Below, in pieces: positions 12,106-25,219 of a stretch of 64,000 nucleotides of DNA. Positions within the stretch are counted from its first letter, which is position 1; every line of letters starts with the position of its first letter. The notes beneath the pieces were generated by a model. That model was not told the DNA's origin. It worked only from the letters and a program-made list of their open reading frames with translations, and searched no databases. The position numbers and the translations under genes were made by a program. Source of the DNA: Psoroptes ovis (lineage: Eukaryota; Arthropoda; Arachnida; Sarcoptiformes; Psoroptidae); the NCBI GenBank assembly GCA_002943765.1, contig PQWQ01000029.1:496001-560000 (forward strand), written 5' to 3'.

Positions 12106-12810
12106 TATGATTATTATTATGAGAAAAAATCTCGTAATTCTAAATTAAAATGCAAATTTTGGCCATAATGAAATTAAAAAGTGAATAAATTATTATTATC
12201 GTTGGTATGTGTTGAATTGGTAACCAAAATGGATAAAAATTTTGGATATATTTCTGCTGATCGAATGAATGAATGAATATTTATTGAATTGCAATTTGTG
12301 TGTATTAATAAAAATAGAAACTTACATCGAACACTTTTTAAGGATCACCATATCAAACACATGAAATAAATGATTTCAATTTTTCAAAGTGAAAAATTCG
12401 ATAGAATCTTTTTTATTCAAAATTGCCACTCGTCATTTTGTGAATAATAAAATGATTATCTTATATATATCGAACCATCGAAAAAATTGAAACGTCATAA
12501 TTCACAATTTGTGTAATATCAGATAGCTTCAGCTAAGATTCAAAGAAGAGAGAAACATATGATCCACTTGATCATCAAAATGTTTTTCAACAAAACACAC
12601 TTGAAATTGAATCGGATCAGATTGATTATGCTGCGTGTATTCAGTCGTCGTTCGATTCAACCGTAATACGTTGAATTCAAAAAAAAAAAAAAATATTTTG
12701 CCTTTCATTTACTTTTCATTCGCGTTCATTCATTGAACTAATCTAAACTTCAACCAAAAAACCGATTAATTTCATTGTGAAATTGAAATATATTTTCATA
12801 TTCATTCATA

Positions 12811-12929
12811 CAAGGTTTAAAGTTTTAATTCGTAGTTTTGAAATTGAATTTCATAATTATACAATTGAAAATTCCATTCGAAATTACGAAAATCAATTTT
12901 GAAATCCCGAATTAAAACTTTAAATCCTG
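12811..12929 (-). mobile_element. Hairpin family B copy 3
   Basis: Form 1 in reverse. Left end CAAGGTTTAAAG, right end CTTTAAATCCTG followed by CA instead of TA. Confidence 0.78.
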
Positions 12930-13095
12930 CATATTTTCAAATAGATCATTTAATAATCGAAATTGATTGAAACACAAATTCTTAAAGTAAACAATTTATG
13001 TTTTCACGTATGTTTTCAATTATATTTATTAATCATCATCATTCATCGTAAATGTGGCACTTTTGTTACAAATTCGAGTGCCTATTTATTTTTTA

Positions 13096-13215
13096 CAGGG
13101 TTTTCGAGTTTTTATTCAGAGTTTTAAAGTTGATTTTCGTAGTTTTAAATGAAATTTCGAATGAAAAAATTACGAAATTAAATTTTAAAACTACGAATTT
13201 GAACTTTAAACCCTG
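13096..13215 (+). mobile_element. Hairpin family B copy 4
   Basis: Form 1. Ends CAGGGTTTTCGAG and CTTTAAACCCTG. TA on the left, TC on the right. Lies only about 170 bp from copy 3, in opposite orientation. Confidence 0.82.
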
Positions 13216-13634
13216 TCATTTAGTTTCACTGAAAATTATAATCTCAATTTTTTGAATTGATTTCAAAAATAATTCTAAGCATTTTTTTTTGAATAATATT
13301 TAACTAAATTCAATTTTCTCAAAAAGGAAATATGAGAGATACACGATTATGACAGCTACTTGTATTGAATATGTTATTGAATATATTGCCACAAAATGGC
13401 ATAATCGGAAAAAAATTTGAATTGATTTAGTTTTCATTTAGTTTTATGAATGATAAAATGGGTAACATGGACCATACTGTAACAATGATAGCAGCAGTAG
13501 GCCATCATATGTATGTAAAATGATTTAAAATGCAAATCAATTGCAAAATTGATGAGTGTTTGTGTGTGTTATGGATCAAAAATTGACTAATCATATATCA
13601 ATAGTTTTCGAATCATCGAAAATGCCTTTCAAGC

Positions 13635-13652
13635 CACACACACACACACACA
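13635..13652. repeat. (CA)n microsatellite
   Basis: Nine CA dinucleotides, 13 bp upstream of hairpin family A copy 3. Confidence 0.9.
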
Positions 13653-13665
13653 GTGACTGAATATA

Positions 13666-13746
13666 TTAAGTTCACCGAAAAGTTCTTGCCGATTTTTTTA
13701 ATTATTTTCTACGATATAACCGGCAAAAACTTTACGGACAAACTAA
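13666..13746 (+). mobile_element. Hairpin family A copy 3 (type IV)
   Basis: TA flanks. Left end TTAAGTTCACCG carries a changed GTCC; right arm reads CTTTACGGACAAACTAA. Confidence 0.8.
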
Positions 13747-14129
13747 TAGAAGAGGTGGGTGAATGAATATTACAACAACAATCGTTGTGTGAAAAAACAT
13801 AAGCCATTTGAATATTAATCTCCAATCAATTCAACGAAAAAAATTGTGCGAAAATTTACATTTTTGGCCTTTTTTACATGTTTTGCTTTTTATTAAATGG
13901 TTTTAGGGCCTAGTTTGACAAATTTGATGAAAATTTTAAATGGAAAATCTTTGTGAGTTTAGTTTTGTCAACTAAGGCTATGGGTTTCATCGGTGTTCAC
14001 TCTGGTGGTGGTCACCCCAGCAATATACCCTCTATTATTGAACCAAGATGGAAATTAAAATATAATGAATTATGTATGATGATCAGCTGTTTTGAGAGAG
14101 ATTTGAATAAATTATCTTTGACATAACTA

Positions 14130-14206
14130 TTAGATTGTCCGATAAGTTCTTGCCGATTTTCTCATAATTCCCAACGATATCGGCAAAAACTTTTCGGACA
14201 ATTTAA
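14130..14206 (+). mobile_element. Hairpin family A copy 4 (type I)
   Basis: Loop lacks 4 bp after ACGATAT, so the copy is 77 bp. Right end is GGACAATTTAA followed by TT rather than TA. Confidence 0.8.
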
Positions 14207-14704
14207 TTAGATTTGCATAATGGAATTATGTTCCTAAGTGATTCAAGATTCCTTTGTGAAATTTTTGCGTCTTAATAAAACATAACGACTAATAAAATGA
14301 ATCACAATCATTCAATATGATAATTGATTAGTTATTCTGATCATGGCGATGATGTGATCAATTTGTACATCTGATCAATTTCAACACTTTTAATTTTCAT
14401 TAAATCAAATTTTATTAAATCAATGAGATCGAACTGTGTGTGGTGTGGTGGTGGTGTTCGAATATTTTCATATATTCATTTTACTGATGAATCACAAGGT
14501 TATAGTTCTTAGAAATATAAAAATTCATAAAGCTGTTGTTTAGCTGTGTCAATATTGAATAGTAGTAATATGTATGTATGAATGAATGATGCCATGATGA
14601 AGTAAATTTAGATAGAAAATAATGAATAAATAAGTCCATTTATCATGATTATTATGAGGTCATAGCCTGATGATTATTTCAAAATTGATAATTTTTCAAA
14701 ATTT

Positions 14705-16645
14705 TCAAAATTCCACACAATTCTTCTTGACTGATGATGGTGTCGAACATGATTGAATAATTGATTCGATTGAATAATTTTTCAATTTTAAATTAATTGA
14801 TCCATTGCTGCCACCTATCGTGTCCGAATCGAATTTATTCACTAAATTTGTTTGATTTTCAACACTAGGTGGCAGTAATAATGTTGATGATGGTAATTTA
14901 TGAACATTATCATCATCGATTTCAGCAGCAATAGTTGTTAATTGCTTGTCATAAAATGAATCTGATCTTGATGAGGTGATAGCCCTTGATAAGCGATCTT
15001 TCACTTTTTTCGTCTCAATCCGTAAATCAATAGTCCCGTTTTCTTCATTTTGTGGGCGGTGGTCATTCGGATAATGATCAACGATAATCATATCATGATC
15101 ATCAGGTGTTAATGTTGTAGATCTAGTCGTCGTGGATGATGGTGATGTCGATGATAATGTATCACGACTGCTCAATGATGCTCGGGACAAATTTTGATTA
15201 TGATGATGATATACATTCATTGGACGATAAGAATCTTGAATATTAGAATCTGAATCAATATTATTTAAAATCAATCGATTTTCATCGAATGTCATAAGGT
15301 TTGGTGTTGTCGATGATGTCTTGGTGATTGTTGATGAAATTTTGAAATTTTGAATCATTGAAAATGGCTGCGGTGATGGATCATGATTATTCAAATTAAA
15401 TAATTGTAAATTTGACCATGTCGAATTATGTCGATATGATTGATCTGAATCAGTATTAAATAAGCTGTTTAGGGCTGAATAATATTGATCGGCGAACATT
15501 AATAAAGGCAAAGATGAATCTAGAAATTTTTAGGACCGAATTCGATAAGGATTAGATCAAACATTTCTCGTTTGAAAAAAATAAAAGGTCATACCATAAG
15601 AATGGACAAGATTATTGGACAAGGTCGCATTCGAGGAAGAATGATGAGTTTCACTGTTAGTGATAATGATGCTAGGACTAGATCTTGGTGAACAATAAAG
15701 ATTTCTACTTTGAGACTGATTATTCGGAGCCGCAGGCTTTGTTTCCAAATGTTGATGATGGCGCTGCTGTTGCCGTTGTTGAATATGGTGATGTCGTTTA
15801 ACAATATTACGACGTTTACGTCGACGAAAATTACCATTTTCAAACATATGCTCAAATCTAGGATCTAAGGTCCAAAAATTTCCTTTACCCGGTTTCGTTT
15901 TATCGCGTAATACTTTTACAAAACAATCATTTAATGATAGATTATGTCGTATACTATTTTGCCATCCTTGTTTATTATCATGATAATATGGAAAATTATC
16001 CATTATATACTTGTAAATACCGTTCAAAGTTATTCGATGATCAGGCATTGAACGTATTGCCATTGTTATCAATGCAATATATGAATATGGTGGTTTTTGA
16101 TTCAATTCGGATTTATTTGTATGGTTGTTCGCGATTGAATTTGATTCTGTTTTTGTTGTTTGTATTGATTTTAATGGCTTCGATACAGTCGAAGATGAAG
16201 ATGTAGACCCAGGCGATGGAGATGCTGATGATCGATGATTCGCTAATGATTGATTTGTCAAATCAATTGCCGAATTGATTTTGGTATAATTCATGATTTG
16301 ATTGTCCGATTCATAGCTCGAATCATCCAGATTTGACGATTTATCACCATTATTTGATTGTTCATAGAGATTATTCAATAATCGTTCAAGAATATTCGAT
16401 GGATTCAAATTGAAGCAAGGTTGTTGTTGATCGAGATTCATCTTTAATTGTCGGCCGAATTCTGCAACGAATGCTGCATCTAAATTTTTGCCGAAATATT
16501 GCTGGTTATGGCTTTGAATTTTGTTCAACATTAATTGTACAAATTGTTCTTGAGATTGGATGATATTATTATTATAATTAATAATATTAGACATTCTTAA
16601 AGAAGCTGATGAAGGCGACGAGTATGGATTCAAAGGCATTTTCAC
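14705..16645 (-). CDS. FoxL1: Forkhead transcription factor, FoxL1 type
   Basis: Two exons, 16645-15595 and 15519-14705, joined by a 75-bp GT-AG intron (15594-15520). The join restores one frame of 621 residues. The forkhead domain is at about residues 184-280: KPPYSYIALITMAIR, recognition helix WQNSIRHNLSLNDCFVKV, then PGKGNFWTLDP and MFENGNFRRRKRRN. The NDCFVKV and FENGN-RRRKR ending fit FoxL1 (Drosophila fd64A, vertebrate FOXL1) better than FoxC, FoxD or FoxF. FoxE or FoxQ types are less likely. The flanks are Asn/Ser/His-rich and not alignable by eye. Start: ATG at 16645, with a second in-frame ATG two codons later. The splice site lies after the domain, in a low-complexity part, so it rests on frame and GT-AG agreement. 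Convergent with FoxC. FoxL1 acts in mesodermal tissues in other animals. Confidence 0.82.
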
Positions 16646-18414
16646 GTATATGAATTATTGACAAGTTTTTAAGTTTTCAAAGGTTTAAAAAACCTTCGAA
16701 TTCTGCAATCGTCGTCGTTGTGATAGGTAAGGCTTTAACCTTTGACAATTTTATAAATTAAACACAGATTGACATTCAAAGATGTCGATGTCGAATTAAG
16801 GTCCAAATAAATGTTTGAAAGGCGCAAAAAACAATAGACTTTGGCAGTGAAAAAAAATAAGGCGAATGACGACAAAAAAACTACTTGTTATATTGTTGAG
16901 ATATGTGTGTTTGTGATATAAGAAATATCTGGATATATCCAAATATATTTGAATGAAAACAAATAAGAAAACCAAAGCAATAATAATGACTATAATCTCT
17001 TGCTTAAATAATGATCAAATCATTAATTGATGTGATTTCTTGAAAACTGAACGAAACAATGATGGAAATCTTAATGAAAACAATAGTCCTAATTATTATT
17101 ATTATTTGAAATATTGATTATTACTTTATTTTACTGGCGCCAACAATATTATTATGGGTGAATAATGATGATAATATTGATGGTAATTTACTTTTGTTTG
17201 ATGGTAATAATATGTCATTAAAAAAATGAAATATTGATGATTATGACAATGATAATGGATTATTATTAATGTTATTATTTGATTTTTGGTTGGTTGTTGA
17301 TAGAATTTCTTATATATTTTTGATTATCATATGATGATTGCAAGTATAATTTGATTTTGTAGAAAAATGATTCAATAAATGAACATAATAATAAATGAAT
17401 GATTTATTTATTTTTTCGACGAAAGATATTTGATGAAAAATTATTTGATAATATATTTGATTGACAATAATTTTTCCAAATTTAATTTTTGTTTCACAAT
17501 TGATTAATTATTAAATTAAATAAACGCACTCAGTTTTGTGATATTTTTTCTTAGAAAAAAAATGATTCATCTGTGCATAATCTTTCAAAATATTGTTTAG
17601 AATAAAATATTGGGTTCGAATGAACAATTTTTCAGAGATTCAACAATGAATTTCGGATGATATATTTGAAGAATTGGTGACAAATAAATCAGATGAAAAG
17701 TCGCATTACTTTCACTGATCTTTTTTTTTGATTCATCGAATTGATGAAATGAAAGATCGAATGATGTTTGAAGGAATAGAATTTGAATACAACGAATTCG
17801 CCAATCATTCATATATTTTCGAATGTTTTTAATGAAAATAAATATTTGAAAATTTATGCTTGCACACACACAACGAATACACTTAAATAAATAAATCAGA
17901 TAGACATGTGCAATTGTTGTGTGTTTTATATACGAAAATTTAGAATGTAAAGGAAGAAAAATATAAATAAATCCTGAATTAATATTAACATTTAAGCATA
18001 AATATGAGAGGATACACATTTGTTATATAAATAATAATCGAAATGTCTTGATGATATGAAAATATGAATGAGAATATAATATAAATAAACAAACCAAATA
18101 ATAAAAACATTGATATTTGTATTTGCATTTGGTTTTTGTGTTTTTTATTTGAAAAGTAGAGAAAAATGAATAACAGACTAAATATTTGAAAATACATATA
18201 TGCATATTTGTACAATGATGAATGAATACATATGTACAAATGTGAATAGATATATTTGAAATCAAAAATTATTATTGTTTGTCTTGTTCAAAATTGATAA
18301 TTGACAATTTTCAAATATATATTTGATTGAAAATAATAATAATGGATAAACAATATTTGTAAATATTGAAGAACAATGATTATTTCATTATTATTGATTA
18401 AAATATAATAGATA
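16646..18414. other. Upstream region of FoxL1, no gene seen
   Basis: Runs of ATT/ATA repeats with no family A or B element. Overlapping minus-strand open frames near 17.6-18.3 kb are hydrophobic, low-information translations of AT-rich DNA. The FoxL1 promoter should lie here but cannot be placed. Confidence 0.45.
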
Positions 18415-18495
18415 TTAAGTTGTCCGATAAGTTTTTGCCGATTTTCTCATGATTTTCTACGATATAATCGACAAAAAATTTTCGGACAGTCTAAA
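18415..18495 (+). mobile_element. Hairpin family A copy 5 (type IV-like)
   Basis: Loop TCATGATTTTCTACGATAT is intermediate between types I and IV. Left flank TA; right end GGACAGTCTAAA with TA one base on. Confidence 0.82.
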
Positions 18496-18651
18496 TAGTA
18501 ATTTAAATGAAAGAGAAAGGATTGCTTTTGGAAACATTATCATCATCATGTATATAACAGAAACAAAACAAAAAACGGAACAAAAATTATTGAATTTCTA
18601 TTCATATATTGAACATCATTGAATAATAATTTCCGAAATCGTCATTAATCA

Positions 18652-18671
18652 AAAAAAAAAAAAAAAAAAAA
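18652..18671. repeat. Poly-A tract
   Basis: Uninterrupted run of about 20 A, not attached to a recognisable retrotransposed gene. Confidence 0.85.
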
Positions 18672-19048
18672 CAAAACAATTATCTAATTCAATATATTCG
18701 ATTCGATTTCCATTCTATATTATTTTCTGAATGAAAGGGAAGAATATATTTTGGATAAAAGATTGTTGAAAATATTGAATCAACAATTCATTTCATTCAA
18801 TTCGAATAAATATTAAACATTTTAATTTCTACAAATAATAAACCAGTTACAACTAGATTCTATGACAATAATAGGAAAATGAATAAATAAAAAGAAAATT
18901 GTGATTGATTTAAATGAATCAATATCAGTGTATTATTTATTTATTTATTTAAATTCAAATATGACAAACATATGAAAACAAAAACATATGACTTAGTAGT
19001 ATTTAAATAAATATTATAAATATTGATCATTTTTTTGTTGAATATATA

Positions 19049-19128
19049 TTAGATTGTCCGAAAAGTTTTTGCCGATTATATCGTGGGGAATCCTGGGAAA
19101 ATCGGCAAGAACTTATCGGACCATCTTA
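19049..19128 (-). mobile_element. Hairpin family A copy 6 (type I)
   Basis: Loop reads TATATCGTGGGGAATCCTGG, slightly changed. Right end CGGACCATCTTA, TA flanks. Confidence 0.82.
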
Positions 19129-20468
19129 TATATGAGAATCGATTTGATAAGAAAATATGATTTATTTTGGGCTCATTTGTTTTCGTTTTCATTGCTCATA
19201 TTATCAAATCAAAAGCAAATAAATGTCAAACATTAAAATTATCAATATTATTATTATTTCAATTCATTTCATACATATGTACATTTGCTGCTATTTTTAT
19301 TGAATGATTTTTATTTGTTTGTTTATTTATTTATCTATCTTTTTGATATTCGAAAGACAAATACTACATTCGAATGAAAAACTGATAATATTTTTGAATT
19401 TTCGAATTAAATAAATAAAATTTTATCTTAAATAAAATACAAATTCATTAATCAGAACATGGATAATTGATTGGCAAAATGTATTTATTCTTTATATGGA
19501 AAGATTTGTATTATTTTTATTATGTTTTTTTTTTGTTTTGTTTTTGAATAAAATCAAATTATTATTCGATTTTATTCATTTATCATGAGAATTGGTAGTA
19601 TTATCAATAGTTTTGTTTTCAATTTTTTTCCCATTTAAACAATAATCTAGGGATTTCATTCATTCATACATATTGATATTGACATATTGATTCACCGAAA
19701 AATAGAAAAACACATTATAATAAGCTTTCGGTGATTGTATACAATGAATACGGTAAAAAGAAATGTAAAATATAAAATGAAATAGAAAAACACATGAAAA
19801 TTGTAAGTTTGAGAAACAAAATATAAAATAAATAAAAACACGAAAATAACAATATTTACGATTCGCAGTAACATTTCAAATATTTGCATTTGGAAAATTC
19901 TTGAATTCTTTTTATGCCATCATTTGCAATGATCATTATTCATTAAAATATCATCAACAAATTGAAAAAAATCAAAAATGTTTTATTATGAGACATGAAT
20001 GTTATGATTTAGACAATTTTCTTCGGACAAAAGTTTCAAAAAAAATGTCCAAAATTAAGAAAAATTATCAAATTAAAATTTGGACCAAAAACACAATTGT
20101 TGAAAATTGATATTTAAATATTTTGACCACAAACAAACAAACAAAGTGAATAATTGGTCAGATTTTTATTTGATCTAAAATACACAAGGAAAAATGAATT
20201 TAGATGAATGAATGTGAATGGAAATTATGTGAATTTTCACTCAATTTGATGCACAAATAATTTAAATATAATTTGAAATGATTTGTCGAGATGTGTGAAT
20301 TTTTCCCCTTTCACAAAAAAAAAATTTACAAGTAAAATGTACACATATGTTTTTACATTTTTTTTCTGTGTGTGTATGTAATTTAAAACATAATAATTGA
20401 ATGAATGGATGATGATGATGCTTGAATAAAAACTGAAGTAAAACATGTCAACAAATATTAATAATATA

Positions 20469-20548
20469 TTGACTTGTCCGAAAAGTTCTTGCCAATTTTT
20501 TCATAATTCCCTTCGATATAATCGGCAAAAACTTTTCGAACAATCTAA
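20469..20548 (+). mobile_element. Hairpin family A copy 7 (type I)
   Basis: Left end TTGACTTGTCCG, right end CGAACAATCTAA; TA on both sides. Confidence 0.84.
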
Positions 20549-22635
20549 TATTATTATATATTAATTATAACAATTATTTATTTTGTTTTAACATATTTTA
20601 TGATTGTTTAAAAGGTGATTTAAATTTTTAGTATGTGGATTACTGAAATACAAAAAAAATTTACATCAAATTTAATGTAAATCAGAATAAGGAATAAATA
20701 TTAAATAATAATTATAAACAACAAGTCATAATTACTACCTTTACACACACTAATTCAAAAAACAAATACAAAATTGCTCAAAATTACTTAAGATGATCCA
20801 TTTTAAATGGATCCATGTGAATCCAGAAGGAGATTCAACAGGGTCATTTGTCATGTATGATTTCACTTTACTCACAATTATGAACATTTCCGCTATTTTC
20901 ATTTATTATTGTTTAATTGTCATTCATCATTTTTCAAAAAACAATCAAAATGTAATCAACGGTCAAAACCAATCGACCTCAAATTTCACAAAAATAAAAG
21001 TGAAATTCATAATGGAATTCATATTGGTGGACATTTCTGCTGAAGTTCTCTCTGAAATTTAAAATTTTGAACAAAAACATACCCATGGATTTCCTTCATG
21101 TCTTAACGGTCCTTGGCAAACATAATGCTGAATTTCGGTTTTGATGTTGATCAAAATGAAAATACATGATCAGAACAAAATAATCTTCATTGAGAATTGA
21201 AACATTGAATATTATTTGATATTTATTTATTGTTTATGTGTTTTGATCATTATTGAGATATAATTATTTTAAAATTAGATTTATTCAAATATTAAAATAA
21301 ATAAATAAACATGAACAATTAAAAACAATGTCTCAAATCAATTAAAATCGGTCATTCAATTTAATTAACACTGTACAAAATCAAATAAACCCCTCACAAT
21401 TTAAATGTAACATGAACAATCAATAATTCAAAACACAATTTTCTTCACCAGGCATTTATATATGGCAAGAAAATCACCATGTATTTTCAACGTCAATATA
21501 AGAAAAACAATCCGAACATGACTTCAAAGTGGACACAAGTTCAAAACATATAGTTTTGACCAATGACTATGTTATTTCTAATGTGGTTATTATTTATTGA
21601 TTTCGCCTGAAAACATCGTATCAATCGTTTAATGCACACAAATGTCTTCAAATGTTCTCAAATTTTTCTCACTGTTTGTCATTGTCTAAATTTGTTTCCT
21701 TTGACCCTTTCTTTTCAAAAATTAACAATTAAAGATAATCTTTCATTATGATTTTTATTTGAAAAAAAAATCGTATAAAGTTAGATTATAATAAATTTTT
21801 TTATTATGATTAAATGATTTATTTGTTTATTTTTTTGAAAAATAATAACTCCCATTCCATATTGATAAATAAATGAATGACAATTTTTTTTATTGTTTTT
21901 TTTTTGTTTAATTTATTATTATTATTATAATTAACATGATCATTATTACTTTTATTATCAATTGTTATCAGACTTAATTGCCAAAAATCAATTGGAAAAT
22001 TTTTAATGAAAGAAAAATGGCAGAGAAGAGCAAACAAAAATAATTGAAATTGGTCAGCATTGACAATCATATCTATCAATATATAAACAGCTGAAAAAAT
22101 AAACTTGAATAAATACTTGAATTTTAATATTTTTTTTTTTCAAAATTTTTTAAATGAAATTGATTTTCATTTAAAAAAATTTTATTACTTTGTTTCTTTT
22201 TATTGAATTGAATGATGGAATATTTGTTTGTTCAATGCTTGAATTCAAATATAATTGAACATGATTCAATTAATTTAGCATATGAATATTTAAAGGAATA
22301 CAGAAAATTAAAAATTTGGAAAAATTTTAGCCAAAAGATAATGGGAATTAAATTTTCTCAAATTTTTTGAATATTTACTTAACTTGTATTGGTGAGAAAA
22401 ATGTAAAATATGGCGTGACATCAGTGGTTGTTGGTTCATTTATTATCATAAATATTAGCCTTTTCAATTTGTATATGTTTGATGCTTTATGTGAATACTG
22501 GGATGCTAAGTTTTTAGCACTATTTAGGTATTTATTTATGAAATCTAATAGAATACTAAGCTAACAATAACAAAGATTTAGTAAATGATAATGAAGAGAT
22601 AATGTTTGAATTCGTGAATAATTTTATTATTTTAT

Positions 22636-22716
22636 TTAAGGTTGTCCGGGAAGTTTTTGTCGACCATATCGTAGGGAATCATATGAAAATCGACAAAAAC
22701 TTATCGGACAACCTAA
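22636..22716 (-). mobile_element. Hairpin family A copy 8 (type I)
   Basis: Inner arms carry a matched change, GTCGACC on the left and ATCGACA on the right, in place of GCCGAT/ATCGGC. Confidence 0.82.
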
Positions 22717-23275
22717 TACTTTTTTAATCATTTATGTAAACATTAATTTAAATGTTGCAACAAATCAAAAAACACCAAAATAAAATATTTTTGTTGACAG
22801 AATTGATTCCTTGATAATCATCATGAGAATAAATAAATGAATTAAGGTCATAATAAATATTATGAATAAATGATTTATTCAAATGAATTTACAATCAAAA
22901 CATTGAAATTCACTAGTCAATATGAAAATGATAATAATATGACAAACCTTTTGATGTCGTTTGTTTTTGGTTTATGCTCTTCCAATTTTTAAAAAAATAA
23001 TTGTATTGGATTATATTGTATTGTACACAATCCAAAATAAACAAAAAAAATTAAAAGAAGATTTTGGATTGAGTAAAAATGAATTTAAAACATTTTTTAC
23101 TTTAGTTAAGGATTAAATGTAAAAATTTTCAATAGTTATTAATAAACTAATAATAAACACATTTGGTGATGATAAACGAATAGACAGATCAAACAAACAC
23201 AAATATGTTTTTTCTATGAAATTTTGAATAATTATAAAATTGTATTTAATAATTAGTCATTGTCAGAAATTCATA

Positions 23276-23355
23276 CTGGGCTGTTCAAAAAGTTTTTGCA
23301 GATTTTCGAATGAAAAAAAATCTAAAAAACTGCAAAAACTTTTTGAACAGCCCAG
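23276..23355 (-). mobile_element. Hairpin family A outlier, copy 9 (type III loop)
   Basis: Arms differ from all other copies: CTGGGCTGTTC..AAAAAGTTTTTGCAG on the left and its exact complement on the right, 26 bp with no mismatch, between TA dinucleotides. The loop (TTCGAATGAAAAAAAATCT) is the type III loop read in reverse. Either a sister element or a copy with both arms replaced together. Confidence 0.85.
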
Positions 23356-23986
23356 TATAAACTATTCAATAATACCAAAGCCATGTGATGATAAATAAAT
23401 ATTATTTATTTATTTATTAATCGATCATCACATTAACATTATAAATCTTTTGATTGAATAAATTGATTATTCTTACCATTTTTACCATGTTTTTACCAGA
23501 ACATTTGAAAGAAAAAAAAATTGAAAAATTTAGGACATGTGTGGCCCATATGTTTATTTGTAAATTTTTTGTTTTATTTTATTTGTTTATTTATATTTTT
23601 AAGCCATTAAAATAATGAAAATAAGTAAATTCTGGCAAAGTAATGATGAAACAAAATTCCAGATTTGTTTAGAATTGAAAATATTCAAATTCACTGAGAT
23701 TCATATAAAACATCGATTGGTTCGTTTGAATGTTTTATTTATTTATATTTATTTTATTTGTGTTTTAACACACACAAACATTTGTGAATTGATTAAACAA
23801 TAAAAATATAAGAGAGAAAAAGTTTGTCTTAACAATTGCATTAATTGAATTCAAATAAATCATTATTTTGTTTTGTTCAACTAACAAACAAAAACAAAAC
23901 AAAAAAATTAATTTTTTTTCTAGAAAAATGGGGAAATAAGAATTGCAATTTAAATTCAATTCAATTTCTCTCATTCAGTACTTTTA

Positions 23987-24105
23987 CAGTGATTAAAGTT
24001 TATATTCGGGGTTTTGAAATTTATTTTCGTAGTTTTCAATGAAATTTCAAATTGTAAAATTACGAAATTCAATTTTAAAACTACGAATTAAAACTTTAAT
24101 TACTG
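23987..24105 (+). mobile_element. Hairpin family B copy 5
   Basis: Form 1 loop but CAGTGATTAAAG and CTTTAATTACTG ends, TA on both sides, 119 bp. Confidence 0.88.
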
Positions 24106-24830
24106 TAAAATTCTGTGTATGCAGACAAGGAAATCAAATGTATTATTGACAAATATATTACCGAGAAATTTCGGTTGTTTTGTTGATTTTATATTATTTT
24201 ATTTATTTTTGAACAAATAAACAAAATCATAAAATACTGTTTGTGGAAAGAAAACTTTGTGAAAAAATTCTTACATTTGAAACACAACATTTTAAAATTC
24301 AAATCATCAAAGTAACAAATCATGTTGCCTTTTTTACAAAATAATAATAAATTGCTTTCAAATATATTTGAGAAAAGATAATAAAAAATAATTTGCCTAA
24401 AAATTGATTTGCACTAGAATTTCTAAGAAATGAATTTTTGGAACCAACAAAAGATTCAATGAAATAATTCAATAGAAATATTCATATCAAAAATCATTGA
24501 TTTTAACTCTAATTTACCTCGTTGTTATACTTTCATTTCATCATAATTCCTACATGAATAAACTAAATTTTTTTTACGGAATAAACTGGGTGAATTAAGA
24601 TCTATATTTCATATCAAAATATTGTCAATCGAAAATGTCATTATTCGCCTAACAAATAAAATTACAAATTCGATATTGAAAATAATATCATTTTGTCAAA
24701 CACTCTTTGTTTCAAAATAAACAAAAATAATAATGATAATCATAAGTTTGACAATCGACCTTGATGATTATGAATATTCAATTTGTTACGGGTTTTCAAA
24801 CATTTTAAAAAACAAAATGAATGAAACTAT

Positions 24831-24911
24831 TTAGGCTGTCCGATAAGTTCTTGCCGATTTTCTCATCATTTCTTACGATATAATCGGCAAAAAACTTTTC
24901 GTACAACCCTA
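24831..24911 (+). mobile_element. Hairpin family A copy 10 (type I)
   Basis: Left end TTAGGCTGTCCG, right arm ends CGTACAACCCTA. One extra A in the right arm. Confidence 0.82.
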
Positions 24912-25156
24912 TATTTCGTCAATTATTTAAGCATTTTTATTTTCACTCATTCAGGTGTAGTAATAATACTGACTATTAAATTGTGTGGATAATTTCTTTT
25001 GAATATTTGTAGTGGTTAGAATTGATCAATAATGATAATACCTGAATCGAAATGATCGAAAAGAACAATAAATGAATATAATACCATTAATACAAAACAC
25101 ATGGAATGTGAGTAAAAAAATAGCGGCCCAAATTTTCGCGCGATCAATTCTTTGGT

Positions 25157-25168
25157 CCCTGGCCAGGG
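25157..25168. repeat. 12-bp GC-rich palindrome
   Basis: CCCTGGCCAGGG, a perfect palindrome about 50 bp downstream of the GMDS stop codon, in the most GC-rich pocket seen in the intergenic DNA. Possibly part of the GMDS 3' UTR; function unknown. Confidence 0.6.
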
Positions 25169-25219
25169 GCCCTAAGAAATAATTTCATAACTTAATGATG
25201 ATTATGAAATAGAATATCA

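Noticed and set aside
17597..18265. Overlapping minus-strand frames rich in Ile, Phe and Tyr
   Set aside because: Composition is that of random AT-rich DNA; no domain or splice support.
20793..21062. 89-codon plus-strand frame with one hydrophobic stretch
   Set aside because: Looks like a membrane segment, but there is no family motif and no neighbouring exon; AT-rich DNA readily gives such frames.
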